NCBI GenBank assembly: GCA_902493145.1
Contig: CABUOA010000002.1
Coordinates: forward strand, 33,918 to 97,917
DNA length: 64,000 nt
Direction: 5' to 3'
Source of the DNA: an uncultured Collinsella sp.
GTDB taxonomy: Bacteria > Actinomycetota > Coriobacteriia > Coriobacteriales > Coriobacteriaceae
In this document: in pieces, positions 43,378 through 51,912 of the stretch
Numbering within the stretch: position 1 is the first letter of the stretch
How the letters are laid out: each line of letters starts with the position of its first letter
The notes under the pieces: generated by a model
Seen by the model: only the letters and a program-made list of their open reading frames with translations
Told to the model about the DNA's origin: nothing
The model's database searches: none
Position numbers and translations under genes: made by a program

Positions 43378-43907
43378 AGCAGTCCACGCTCCAAAAGCAT
43401 CTCGGCACAAAGGTAGGAAACGTCCTCGAAGGACTTGTTGCGAATATCAAGGGTAATATCTGCGGCCTGACGATACAGCGGACGGCGATGCTCAAACAGG
43501 CGCGCGGCATGCTCGGGCGAGCGGAAATCGGGGCGCGTGTCGGACCGACGAATCTGGCGAATCGAATCCTCGAAGTCGCCCTCGAGGTACACGCACGTAC
43601 CCATATCGTGCATCAGCTCAATATTCACCGGTGTCTCGACGATACCGCCACCGCACGAAACCAACAGGCTGCGCTCGCTTTGAAGCGAACGGAGCGCCGA
43701 GGTCTCGAGCTCGCGAAAACGGTCCTCGCCCTCGGTCTCAAAAATCTCGGTTACCGACTTGCCGCAACGGCGCACGACCAGGCGATCGGTATCGATAAAA
43801 CGCCGCTTGAACATGGTGCCGACGTTGCGCGCGAGCGTCGACTTGCCCGCGCCCAAAAAGCCGATAAAGAAGATATGGTCGCAGCCGTGTTTGATGTGCT
43901 GAGACAT
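43374..43907 (-). CDS. aroK: shikimate kinase
   Basis: The 177-residue kinase phosphorylates shikimate in aromatic amino-acid synthesis. It has the P-loop GFLGAGKS (16-23), IDTDRLVVRRCGKSV (shikimate-site Asp), FRELETSALRSL, SCGGGIVETP and the LID-type arginine region RSDTRPDF. The ATG at 43907 lies 9 bases upstream of the yqeG stop in the other gene, and its stop overlaps the AroB-like gene. Confidence 0.93.
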   Translation of the reverse strand: MSQHIKHGCDHIFFIGFLGAGKSTLARNVGTMFKRRFIDTDRLVVRRCGKSVTEIFETEGEDRFRELETSALRSLQSERSLLVSCGGGIVETPVNIELMHDMGTCVYLEGDFEDSIRQIRRSDTRPDFRSPEHAARLFEHRRPLYRQAADITLDIRNKSFEDVSYLCAEMLLERGLL

Positions 43908-43915
43908 GGCGAAAC

Positions 43916-44413
43916 CTATTCCTCGCAGGGAAGGTCGCGCAGGGCCCGGCGCTCAAAAATACGGAAGATCTGCGTATACCACAGGTCCTGCGTCGCCTGC
44001 GGCTTTACCAGGATGGTATCGACGCCGGCTAAATTGCCACTCCACACGTCAGTGTAGAGCTGATCACCGATCAGTACCGCCTCGTCGGCCGTGGCGCCGA
44101 GGCGCTGAAGACCCGCCTTGAGGGCAAACGGCGCCGGCTTCATGGCGTGGCTAATGGCCTCGAGTCCCAGCTCGCGTGCAGAGCTCATGACCTGGTCGCG
44201 ATGCCAGTTGTTGGACACCATGCACAGCTTAAAGCCTTTGGCGCGGGCGGCGTCGAGCCAAGCGGAAACCGCGGCGGGAACCTGCTCGGTGTCGCGCGGC
44301 ACCAGGGTGTTATCGCGATCGAGCAGAATGGCGCGTTTGCCGTCGGCCCACAGGGTATCAAGGTCGATGCGATCGACCGAGGCAACGTATCGTTTGGGGC
44401 TAAAAATCCTCAT
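43916..44413 (-). CDS. YqeG-family HAD phosphatase
   Basis: The 165-residue protein has the HAD motif I LLDRDNTLVPRD (Asp32, Asp34), motif II MVSNNW, and motifs III/IV KPAPFALKAGL and LIGDQLYTDVWSGN. It belongs to the YqeG/Gep4 subfamily, some members of which dephosphorylate phosphatidylglycerophosphate. A general sugar-phosphate role is also possible. I chose the ATG at 44413, since everything upstream overlaps mltG in another frame. Confidence 0.88.
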   Translation of the reverse strand: MRIFSPKRYVASVDRIDLDTLWADGKRAILLDRDNTLVPRDTEQVPAAVSAWLDAARAKGFKLCMVSNNWHRDQVMSSARELGLEAISHAMKPAPFALKAGLQRLGATADEAVLIGDQLYTDVWSGNLAGVDTILVKPQATQDLWYTQIFRIFERRALRDLPCEE

Positions 44414-44414
44414 G

Positions 44415-45800
44415 CTAATTCCAAGACTGTTGATGCTCTTCGTAGGTTTGCGAGAAGTACTCCTCGTCCTGTGTAATGTAGAAATACAGGTCATCGGAGT
44501 CGGTCGGCTCAAGGGTGGCCTTGAGCGCCTCGAGCGACGGAGAGCAGATGGGCGTGGGCGGCAGGCCCTCGTGCTTATAGGTGTTATACGGGCTATCGCT
44601 CTGCAGGTCGTCGGCGGCAACCTCGCCGCCGGTGACATACATCATGGTCGCATCGCTGTTGAGATAACGCAGACCGTCGAGCTTGCCGGCAAGGCGGTTG
44701 TAAAAAACCGAGGCCACGTGCGCACGTTGATCGGCGTTGAGGCCCTCGCGCTCAACAATAGAGGCCAAGTTGACGATGTCGTAGTCGGACATCTCCACAC
44801 CGTAGCGTTCCTTGATCTTCGCCTCGCAGCTCGCAAAGTCAAGCGACTTGTACTCGGTCTTAAACTGATCGAGCATGGCGCGAATCACATCATCGGCCGT
44901 CGGCGAATCGCCCAGCGAATAGGTCTTGGGGAACAAGAAGCCCTCGAGCGAATCATTGGCCGCGCCCCTAAGGAAGCTATAGTCGTCCACGTAGTTGGAG
45001 GCCTTGGCCTGGTTGAGGAAGTCTTCCTTAGAGATGCTATTGTAGGCCTGGGCCACACGGTCGGCGACTTGATCGACCGTCAAGCCCTCGGGAATCGTCA
45101 GCGCATTGGAGCCAGCGTTGGGGCCTTCCATGAGTTGCTGAACCACCTTAGTCGCGTCCATGAGCGTGGTGAACGAATAAGTACCAGGCTTGAGCGACAT
45201 ATCGGCGTTGAGCTTTTTCACCGCCGCATAGTAATCCTTGGGATTTTCGACGATATGGTTCTCAGAGAGAATCGAGGCGATCGTATCGCCCGAAGCACCG
45301 TCAGGAATGGTCACCGTAACCTGCTGACCAGCCGTGACCTTCGAATCCTCACCGACAAAGAAGCCCTTGACGGCCGGCACGACAAAGAAAACGATCGCGA
45401 CAAGCGCTAGCACGGCGGCGACGACGCCGATAATCATAGGCACCGGGGAGCTTTTCTTTTGGGCACCGCGACGAGCATGCGTGTTGTAGCTCGATCGCGT
45501 GGCCGGAGCAACGCCGTGCGAACCGCGAGCGTGATGCGAATGCGATTGGGGGGCCTGTGCTCGCTGGGTAGGTGCCTGCTGCTTAAAGCGGGTACCGCCT
45601 GCAGGCTGGGCCGTACGAGCAGTGGGCTGTCGAACCGTCCGCTGAGCAGGTTGAGCCAAACGAGAGGAGGACTGCACCGGGCGCGCGGCAGGCTGAGCTG
45701 CGCGCTGCGTCGGCTGTGCCGGACGCTGGCCAGGCTGGGCAGGGCGCGGCACAGGCTGACGTGTACGAATCGGCTGGCGCGGATCGGAAGCGCTAGGCAT
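44415..45800 (-). CDS. mltG: endolytic murein transglycosylase MltG with long Pro/Gln/Arg-rich cytoplasmic tail
   Basis: MltG cleaves nascent peptidoglycan strands and acts as a terminase. The 461-residue protein has a ~120-residue N-terminal tail rich in Pro, Gln, Ala and Arg, then one membrane segment (122-143), a LysM-like domain (GQQVTVTIPDGASGDTIASI) and the YceG catalytic domain with the active glutamate in ASIVEREG (Glu350). GAGGAGGT precedes the ATG at 45800, which overlaps the ruvX stop. The tail has runs of RPAQP-like repeats, a low-complexity region probably facing the cytoplasm. Confidence 0.92.
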   Translation of the reverse strand: MPSASDPRQPIRTRQPVPRPAQPGQRPAQPTQRAAQPAARPVQSSSRLAQPAQRTVRQPTARTAQPAGGTRFKQQAPTQRAQAPQSHSHHARGSHGVAPATRSSYNTHARRGAQKKSSPVPMIIGVVAAVLALVAIVFFVVPAVKGFFVGEDSKVTAGQQVTVTIPDGASGDTIASILSENHIVENPKDYYAAVKKLNADMSLKPGTYSFTTLMDATKVVQQLMEGPNAGSNALTIPEGLTVDQVADRVAQAYNSISKEDFLNQAKASNYVDDYSFLRGAANDSLEGFLFPKTYSLGDSPTADDVIRAMLDQFKTEYKSLDFASCEAKIKERYGVEMSDYDIVNLASIVEREGLNADQRAHVASVFYNRLAGKLDGLRYLNSDATMMYVTGGEVAADDLQSDSPYNTYKHEGLPPTPICSPSLEALKATLEPTDSDDLYFYITQDEEYFSQTYEEHQQSWN

Positions 45801-46221
45801 GCGAGACCTCCTCGTTTTTACGATCAAGCCATGTCTGCAAAAACAGGCTGGCGGCGATCATGTCAATCTTGCCTCTCATCTGTTTTTCGTTGAGGCCCTG
45901 CTCGCGCAGGATGCGTTTGGCCTCTTGCGAGGACAAGCGCTCGTCCTCAAACTCCAGCGGAAGTTCGAGCTTGTCGGCAATCTTTTGGGCCACGGCGGCA
46001 ACGCGCTCGGCCTGGGGGCCGGGCTCACCGGCCATGGTCAAGGGACGTCCGCTTACCAGGATATCGGGCTCATAGTCCTCGACCAGGTAGCGAAACGTCT
46101 TGGCCATACCGGTGACCTCGGCAGCCGGAAGCACCTTGACAGGCATCGCCATCTTGCCATCACGGCTCGAGACGGCAATACCGATCCTGGTCTCCCCTAT
46201 GTCCAGCGCGAGCGCGACCAC
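45793..46221 (-). CDS. ruvX: YqgF/RuvX-family putative Holliday junction resolvase
   Basis: The 142-residue protein has the RNase H-fold YqgF pattern: ALDIGETRIGIAVSS, VSGRPLTMAGEPG, EFEDERLSSQEAKRIL and KIDMIAASLFLQTWLD. Members process pre-16S rRNA 5' ends or resolve junctions. The start is a GTG at 46221 with AAGAAG upstream. It lies between alaS and mltG, the common alaS-ruvX-mltG-aroK order of Gram-positives. Confidence 0.92.
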   Translation of the reverse strand: MVALALDIGETRIGIAVSSRDGKMAMPVKVLPAAEVTGMAKTFRYLVEDYEPDILVSGRPLTMAGEPGPQAERVAAVAQKIADKLELPLEFEDERLSSQEAKRILREQGLNEKQMRGKIDMIAASLFLQTWLDRKNEEVSHA

Positions 46222-46230
46222 AGCGACTTC

Positions 46231-48888
46231 TTAGGCGCCGAGCGCGGTCTTAGCGGCCGCGAGGGCATCGGCAATACCGGCGGCGTTCTTGCCACCGGCC
46301 TGGGCCATGTTGGGACGGCCGCCACCGCGACCATCGACCAGGCCCGCGATCTGCTTGATCACGTTGCCGGCGTGGAAACCGGCCTTCACGGCGTCATCGG
46401 AACCGGCGGCGAGCAGCGCAGGCGTGCCCTTCTCGGTCACGCTGGCGACGACGCAGGCGACAGGGCCGGCGACCTTCTGGTGCACGGTATCCCAGACGTT
46501 GCGCAGGTCAGCAGCCTCAAGGCCCTGGAGCTCAGCGACAACGAGCTTGTAACCGTTCAGCTCGACAGCGCCGTCGATGGCGCCGGAAATGGCATCGGAG
46601 GAGCCACCGGTCAGAGCCTTCTTGAGCTTATTGGACGTCTCGCGCAGGTCGGCCTGCAGGTTCTCCACGCGAGCGGGAACCTCGTCCGCGCGGCACTTGA
46701 GCGCAGCGGCAGCGGCGTCAACAAGTGCCAGGCGGTCGGCCATGTAATCGAGAGCGCCCTTAGAGGTCACGGCCTCGATACGACGGACGTTCGAGCCCGT
46801 AGAGGACTCGGAAATGATCTTGAACAGGCCGATCTCGGCGGTATTGGCGGCATGGGTGCCACCGCAGAGCTCGCGGGAGAACGGCTGGTCCTCGGCGCCC
46901 ACGGAAACGACGCGGACGACGTCGCCGTACTTCTCGCCAAACAGGGCAACAGCACCGGCGGCCTTGGCCTCATCGATGCCCATAACGCGGGTCACAACCG
47001 GCTTGGAAGCGAAGATCTGCTGGTTGACCAGGTCCTCGACAGCCTTGAGCTGCTCGGAAGACAGAGCCTCGAAGTGCGTGAAGTCAAAGCGCAGGTGCTC
47101 GGGCGTCACCAGCGAGCCGGCCTGGGAGACATGCTCGCCCAGAACCTGCTTAAGCGCAGCGTCGAGAAGGTGGGTGGCGGTGTGATTGCGGCGCAGGAAG
47201 CCACGGCGCTCGGCGTCGAGCGCGGCGGTCACGGTAGCACCGACGGTCAGCGTGCCCTCGGCAACGTGCGCGACGTGAGCATACAGGCCGTTGTGGTTCT
47301 TGGTGTCGGCAACGGCCAGAACAACGCCCTCGGCGGAAAGCTTGCCGGCATCGCCCTGCTGGCCACCCATCTCGGCATAGAACGGGGTGCGGTCGAGCAC
47401 GACCTCAACATCCTCGCCGGCAGCAGCGGACTCGACGGACTCGCCGTTGCGCACGATGGCGACAACCTTGGCGCCCTCGATGGCGTCGTTGTCATAGCCG
47501 TCGAACTCGGTCGCGGCAACCTTGTCGGAAAGCTCGACCCACACGTCGTTAAAGCTACCCCAGGCATCGCCCTTAGCGTTGGCGCGGGCACGGGCCTTCT
47601 GGTCCTCCATGCAAGCGGTAAAGCCATCCATGTCGACGTCGTGACCGGCGGTGCCGGCGATCTCGACAGTCAGGTCAATGGGGAAACCAAAGGTGTCGTG
47701 AAGCTTAAAGGCAACATCGCCCGGAAGGACAGCGCCGTCGGCGAGCGCGGCCAGGGCCTCGTCCAGGTAAACGCGGCCGTTGTCGAGCGTCGTTGAGAAA
47801 CGCTCCTCCTCGGAGGCGACGATGCCCTTAACGAGCGCGACGTTCTTGAGCAGCTCGGGATAAGCCTCGCCCATCTGAGCGTTGACCTCGTCGATAAACT
47901 TGGTCAGGAAGGCGCCCTCGATGCCCAGCAGACGACCGTGGAACACGGCACGACGGAGCAGGCGGCGCAGGACGTACTCGCGGCCCTCGTTACCGGGCAG
48001 GATGCCGTCGGAGATCATAAAGTCGACGGCACGGGAGTGGTCGGCGATGATGCGCAGGGAGCGGCTGGCGCCGGAGTAATCGTCGGCGTCATAGGTCTTG
48101 CCGCTGATCTTCTCGCCCAGCTTGATGAGGTGCTGCATCAGATCGCCGTCGTAGTTAGCGGTCTTGTGCTGCATGATGGCGGCCATGCGCTCCAGACCCA
48201 TGCCCGTATCGAGGTTGCGGTGCGGCAGCTCCGGCATGGAGCCGTCCTCCTGGCGGTCGTACTGGGTAAACACGAGGTTCCAGAACTCAAGGAAGCGGTC
48301 GCAGTCGCAGCCAGGCTTGCAGTCGGGGCTGCCGCAACCGACCTCCTCGCCCATGTCAAAGTAGATCTCGGAGCACGGACCGCAGGGGCCGGTGGGGCCA
48401 GCGGCCCAGAAGTTGTCGTCCTCGCCCAGGCGGGAGATGTGATCCTCGGCAACGCCCAGAGAGCGCCACACGTCGTGGGTCTCGTCGTCCTCGGTAAAGA
48501 CGGTAAAGTACAGGCGGTCGAGCGGAAGCTTGAACTCCTTGGTGATGAGCTCAAAGGCCCAAGCGCAGGCCTGCTGCTTGGAGACGCCGCCAAAGGAGAA
48601 GTCGCCGAGCATCTCAAAGAAGGACAGGTGACGGCCGTCCTCGCCGATGCAGTCGATGTCGTTGGTGCGGACGCACTTCTGGCAGGAGATCGCGCCGATC
48701 TCCTTCATGGTCTTCTTGCCCTGGTAGTACTCCTTAAACTGGTTCATGCCGGCGTTGGCAAGCAGCAGCGAAGGATCGTCGGGGACGAGGGACGAAGAAG
48801 GATAGAGCTTAAGACCGCGCTCCTCAAAGAAGTTGAGGAACTTGGAGCGAATCTCGGCCGTAGTCATTGACGGGTAGTCAGCACTCAT
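46231..48888 (-). CDS. alaS: alanyl-tRNA synthetase
   Basis: The 885-residue enzyme has the class II catalytic core with SLVPDDPSLLLANAGMNQF, an unusual internal zinc-type cluster DMGEEVGCGSPDCKPGCDCDR in the catalytic domain, the editing domain (FLRRNHTATHLLDAAL, CGGTHAANTAEIG), and the C-Ala domain (GGGRPNMAQAGGK). GAGGAGA precedes the ATG at 48888. Upstream codons are shadow sequence. It heads the alaS-ruvX-mltG-yqeG-aroK-aroB-like transcript. Confidence 0.96.
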   Translation of the reverse strand: MSADYPSMTTAEIRSKFLNFFEERGLKLYPSSSLVPDDPSLLLANAGMNQFKEYYQGKKTMKEIGAISCQKCVRTNDIDCIGEDGRHLSFFEMLGDFSFGGVSKQQACAWAFELITKEFKLPLDRLYFTVFTEDDETHDVWRSLGVAEDHISRLGEDDNFWAAGPTGPCGPCSEIYFDMGEEVGCGSPDCKPGCDCDRFLEFWNLVFTQYDRQEDGSMPELPHRNLDTGMGLERMAAIMQHKTANYDGDLMQHLIKLGEKISGKTYDADDYSGASRSLRIIADHSRAVDFMISDGILPGNEGREYVLRRLLRRAVFHGRLLGIEGAFLTKFIDEVNAQMGEAYPELLKNVALVKGIVASEEERFSTTLDNGRVYLDEALAALADGAVLPGDVAFKLHDTFGFPIDLTVEIAGTAGHDVDMDGFTACMEDQKARARANAKGDAWGSFNDVWVELSDKVAATEFDGYDNDAIEGAKVVAIVRNGESVESAAAGEDVEVVLDRTPFYAEMGGQQGDAGKLSAEGVVLAVADTKNHNGLYAHVAHVAEGTLTVGATVTAALDAERRGFLRRNHTATHLLDAALKQVLGEHVSQAGSLVTPEHLRFDFTHFEALSSEQLKAVEDLVNQQIFASKPVVTRVMGIDEAKAAGAVALFGEKYGDVVRVVSVGAEDQPFSRELCGGTHAANTAEIGLFKIISESSTGSNVRRIEAVTSKGALDYMADRLALVDAAAAALKCRADEVPARVENLQADLRETSNKLKKALTGGSSDAISGAIDGAVELNGYKLVVAELQGLEAADLRNVWDTVHQKVAGPVACVVASVTEKGTPALLAAGSDDAVKAGFHAGNVIKQIAGLVDGRGGGRPNMAQAGGKNAAGIADALAAAKTALGA

Positions 48889-48960
48889 AGAGGGAATCTC
48901 CTCGGTTTCACATCGAAACAGTTCAAACGTAACGATATTACCATCCCACCGCGCCTGTGC

Positions 48961-48990
48961 AAAAAAGAGGGCCGCCAAACAGCGACCCTC
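48961..48990 (-). terminator. intrinsic terminator stranded upstream of alaS
   Basis: On the minus strand GAGGGTCGC pairs with GCGGCCCTC (one G-U) and is followed by TTTTTT. The only upstream minus-strand gene is the AI-2E exporter, whose stop is 343 bases away. The small plus-strand gene lies between them. Confidence 0.8.
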
Positions 48991-49086
48991 CAGCGAAAGT
49001 GCACGTTATTTAGGTCTGTCAAATACTTTGAAAAAAAAATGATTTCGGTAAAATTTCATATAAGAATCGTCCGGAAGGAGCGATCG

Positions 49087-49326
49087 ATGAATAGCAAACG
49101 GTTTGTCGTGAATGCACTGACCTCAGTAGCCCTTTTAGCAATCTTCGCTTACTCGAGCTGGTATGCGAACCAGCCGAGATTTGGCTACGCATTGTACGCA
49201 GTAACATCTGGCGATAAAGCGTATTACACCCTAAGCGCAATTGACGCCATCTTTTTCTATGTGGCTGGCCCCTTATCAATCGCTTTGATCGCGTTTATTG
49301 TTATTTACAACATCAAGAAACGCTAA
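49087..49326 (+). CDS. small AT-rich membrane protein, unknown function
   Basis: The 79-residue protein has two predicted membrane segments (about residues 9-25 and 53-75) and a short polar loop containing YAVTSGDKAYYTLS, ending with a positively charged IKKR. AAGGAGC lies seven bases before the ATG at 49087. It is plus-strand, isolated among minus-strand genes and clearly more AT-rich than its neighbours. I do not recognise it. A two-helix toxin-like, holin-like or uptake-accessory protein cannot be told apart from sequence. Confidence 0.65.
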   Translation: MNSKRFVVNALTSVALLAIFAYSSWYANQPRFGYALYAVTSGDKAYYTLSAIDAIFFYVAGPLSIALIAFIVIYNIKKR

Positions 49327-49332
49327 CAGGGC

Positions 49333-50745
49333 CTATTTGGAATCCGAATCGTCCATGGAGCCGTCGATGCCGGTTTTGGTGTCGTCGTCCGTATTGGAAT
49401 CGTCATCCTTGGCGAAGGGGTTCTTGAAAAAGCCTGTCGCGTCGGGCTGCAGGCCTGAGAGCTTAATCCAGGGATTATCGAGCTCGGGCTTGGGCATTGC
49501 CTGGGCCTCGGGCGCGGTCTCGTTGCCGATAAGCTCGGACTCATAGATGAACGTATCGTCTCCGAGCGCGTCGTAGGCGGCGACCGGGTTACCCTCGGTA
49601 TCGCGATACGGAGTGCCCTTAAACACGGCGCCGTCGTATGCCACGAGCTGACGGCCGGTCTCGTTCTCAAAGTAGTAGACGAAGATGCCCTTGAGGGCCG
49701 CGCACAGCGGAATGGCGATAACCATGCCGATGGGACCCATGAGTGCCGAACCGATAACGAGAGCCGTCAGGCTCATAACGGGATGCACCTGCACCGAGCT
49801 CTGCATGACCTTAGGCGAAATGACATTATCGGTGACGTTTTGAGCCACCATGGTCACGACAAGCGTCCACAACGCCAGCATGGGGCTGAACATAAAGCCG
49901 AGCACCGTGGCGATCGCCGCACTCACCCAGGGACCGACAACCGGAACCAGGTGCATAATGCCGGTAAAGATAGCCATGAGTGCTGCATACGGATGGCCGA
50001 TGATCGTAAAACCGATAAAGGCAAGAAAACCGCCACAGATCGATGTGATGACCATGCCACGCATGTAGCCGCCGACCGAACGCGAAAGGATGGCCACCAT
50101 AAAGCGGTACGAGGTCTCCTTTTCCTGCCCGATGATGGTGCAGACCTCGTGGTGCATGCGGGGATAATCGCAGGCAAGCCAGTAGGCAAGCACCAGACCC
50201 AGGAAGATGACGAACAGCTGCGAGGCCGTGTTGGTAATGAGCGGAAACACACCGCGGCCGAGCTCAGCAGCGATTTGCGAGACGTACTTGGACGCTACGG
50301 TAACCAACGAAGAAAGATTGTCGTCCAGATACTCCTTGAGCGGCGTGTTGTTGAGCGTCTTAGCGTGCGAGAGCATCTCGTTGAGATCACCACCCGCAAC
50401 ACGAAGCTGCTCGGGCAGGCGGCTCAGGACTTCCATGATTTGACCGAGCAAAATAGGCGATAGGATGCAGACGACGCCGACGAGCACGGCAACAACCACA
50501 ATGAGTGCGATGAGCGAACCGAGGCCACGTCCGACGCCGTGATGCTCGAGCCAGTTGGTGATCGGAGACATCACAAAAGCGATGATGGAACCGACAGCGA
50601 GAAACTCGATGACCGGTGCCAGGATGCCCATAAGGTTAAAGATTACGGCAGCGATGACAATGCAGCCGACGACGCCCCAAATGCGCAGCGTCAGAATGCG
50701 GGTATCGCGAAGCGTGCGGTCGATTTGTTGGGGGTGCTCACTCAT
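49333..50745 (-). CDS. AI-2E transporter/PerM-family membrane protein
   Basis: The 470-residue protein belongs to the PerM/YdbI (AI-2E) exporter family. It has two N-terminal membrane helices, a long amphipathic periplasmic-like stretch, four or more further helices with GFTIIGHPYAALMAIFTG and VIGSALMGPIGMVIAIPL, and an acidic Asp/Ser-rich C-terminal tail of ~100 residues. Members include autoinducer-2 exporters and Na+/H+ antiporter-type proteins, so the substrate is uncertain. The ATG at 50745 overlaps the sigma-factor stop, so they are co-transcribed. Confidence 0.87.
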   Translation of the reverse strand: MSEHPQQIDRTLRDTRILTLRIWGVVGCIVIAAVIFNLMGILAPVIEFLAVGSIIAFVMSPITNWLEHHGVGRGLGSLIALIVVVAVLVGVVCILSPILLGQIMEVLSRLPEQLRVAGGDLNEMLSHAKTLNNTPLKEYLDDNLSSLVTVASKYVSQIAAELGRGVFPLITNTASQLFVIFLGLVLAYWLACDYPRMHHEVCTIIGQEKETSYRFMVAILSRSVGGYMRGMVITSICGGFLAFIGFTIIGHPYAALMAIFTGIMHLVPVVGPWVSAAIATVLGFMFSPMLALWTLVVTMVAQNVTDNVISPKVMQSSVQVHPVMSLTALVIGSALMGPIGMVIAIPLCAALKGIFVYYFENETGRQLVAYDGAVFKGTPYRDTEGNPVAAYDALGDDTFIYESELIGNETAPEAQAMPKPELDNPWIKLSGLQPDATGFFKNPFAKDDDSNTDDDTKTGIDGSMDDSDSK

Positions 50746-51533
50746 GAACGAATCATCACTCCGTCGGGGTCGATCTTATCTTGAATCTTCTTAAGGGTAC
50801 GGCGCAGCAGGCGCGAGACCTGCACCTGCGAGATGCCCAGCTTCTTGGCGATCTCGATCTGGGTCATGCCCTTTACGAAGCGCAACTCGATAACCTCGCG
50901 CTCGCGAGGCGAGAAATCGCGGATGGCTTCCTCGATTACCAGGCGGTCATCGGTAAAGTCGAGCTCATTGTCCTCGTCGGCATAGCGGTCAAGAATCGAA
51001 GGCGCATCGTCGGAATCGGACGCGCCAGGAGCCTCGATGGGCACCGAGGTGTAGGCCGAGGACGATTCCATGGCTTCGAGCACCTCGTCGACAGTCACGT
51101 CGAGGTATTCGGCGATTTCCTCAACCTTGGGCGAACGCTGTAGCTCGTTGGTGAGCTTATCGGTAGCCTGGTTGACCTTGGCCGAGAGCTCCTGCAAACG
51201 TCGGGGCACGCGCACGCTCCAGCCCTTGTCGCGGAAGTGGCGCTTAATCTCGCCCAAGATGGTGGGCGTGGCAAACGTCGTGAACTCGAGTCCGCGCTCA
51301 GGATCAAAGCGATCGATAGCCTTGAGCAAGCCCAAGTACCCGACCTGCAAAAGGTCATCGAGCGGCTCGCCGCGGTTCTTAAATTTGTTGGCAAGAAACC
51401 TTACCAGGTTCATATGGGACATGACGAGCTGCTCGCGAGCATCCGGATCGCCGGTCTCCTTATAACGACGAAACAGCTCGCGGGTTTTCTCCTTGTCCCA
51501 AGCGGTCTTGCCGCTCCGGGAACGTTCGGTCAT
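50742..51533 (-). CDS. SigB/SigF-type alternative RNA polymerase sigma factor
   Basis: The 263-residue sigma70-family factor has region 2 (NLVRFLANKFKNRGEPLDDL, then LQVGYLGLLKAIDRFDPERG), region 3 (RVPRRLQELSAKVNQA) and region 4 with a helix-turn-helix (MTQIEIAKKLGISQVQVSRL). The layout is that of group 3 stress/sporulation factors (SigB/SigF/SigG), which anti-sigma kinases hold inactive. The gene upstream encodes an RsbW-like protein, two bases away. The downstream membrane transporter overlaps it. Confidence 0.92.
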   Translation of the reverse strand: MTERSRSGKTAWDKEKTRELFRRYKETGDPDAREQLVMSHMNLVRFLANKFKNRGEPLDDLLQVGYLGLLKAIDRFDPERGLEFTTFATPTILGEIKRHFRDKGWSVRVPRRLQELSAKVNQATDKLTNELQRSPKVEEIAEYLDVTVDEVLEAMESSSAYTSVPIEAPGASDSDDAPSILDRYADEDNELDFTDDRLVIEEAIRDFSPREREVIELRFVKGMTQIEIAKKLGISQVQVSRLLRRTLKKIQDKIDPDGVMIRS

Positions 51534-51534
51534 A

Positions 51535-51912
51535 TTAGATATCCGCCTTGAGGTCGAGGGAAAGCGTTAGGGGCGCCGCAGTCTTTTCGTAGGAATCGCA
51601 CACGCTTGCAAGAATGAGCTCGGCATACACAGCAGCCTGGTCATCCTCGTCGACGGTGGCCTGTTCCCCAAAGGTAAAGGTCATGCCGACGTGAGATTCG
51701 TCCACATCAAATTGAATGGTGATGTCGTCGCAGTCGACCGCGGTGCACCCAAAGATGAAGGCTTCCTCGGCAGCCATGCGGATGTCCTCGATACGATCGA
51801 CAGACATAGAGCACAGGGCGCCGACGTTGGCGGCCGTCATGCGCACCAAGCGCGCGAGACGCGGATCACCGGCAACGCTCAGCGTGATGGGACAGGTTGC
51901 TTCGCTACTCAT
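51535..51912 (-). CDS. RsbW/SpoIIAB-like anti-sigma regulatory factor, divergent ATPase fold
   Basis: The 125-residue protein precedes the sigma factor by one base and has the layout of an anti-sigma serine kinase: a helix RLARLVRMTAANVGAL, then the N-box region RIEDIRMAAEEAFIFGCTA, and later a beta strand with GMTFTFGE. In RsbW the N-box reads EA-x-x-NA/V-x-x-H, whose Asn coordinates Mg-ATP; here Phe-Ile-Phe-Gly follow EEA. No glycine-rich G1 box is evident. It may bind sigma without kinase activity. The ATG at 51912 overlaps the DUF948-like gene. Confidence 0.72.
   Translation of the reverse strand: MSSEATCPITLSVAGDPRLARLVRMTAANVGALCSMSVDRIEDIRMAAEEAFIFGCTAVDCDDITIQFDVDESHVGMTFTFGEQATVDEDDQAAVYAELILASVCDSYEKTAAPLTLSLDLKADI

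Noticed and set aside
45799..47796. 665-codon plus-strand ORF over mltG, ruvX and alaS
   Set aside because: Antisense shadow spanning three genes with clear minus-strand motifs.
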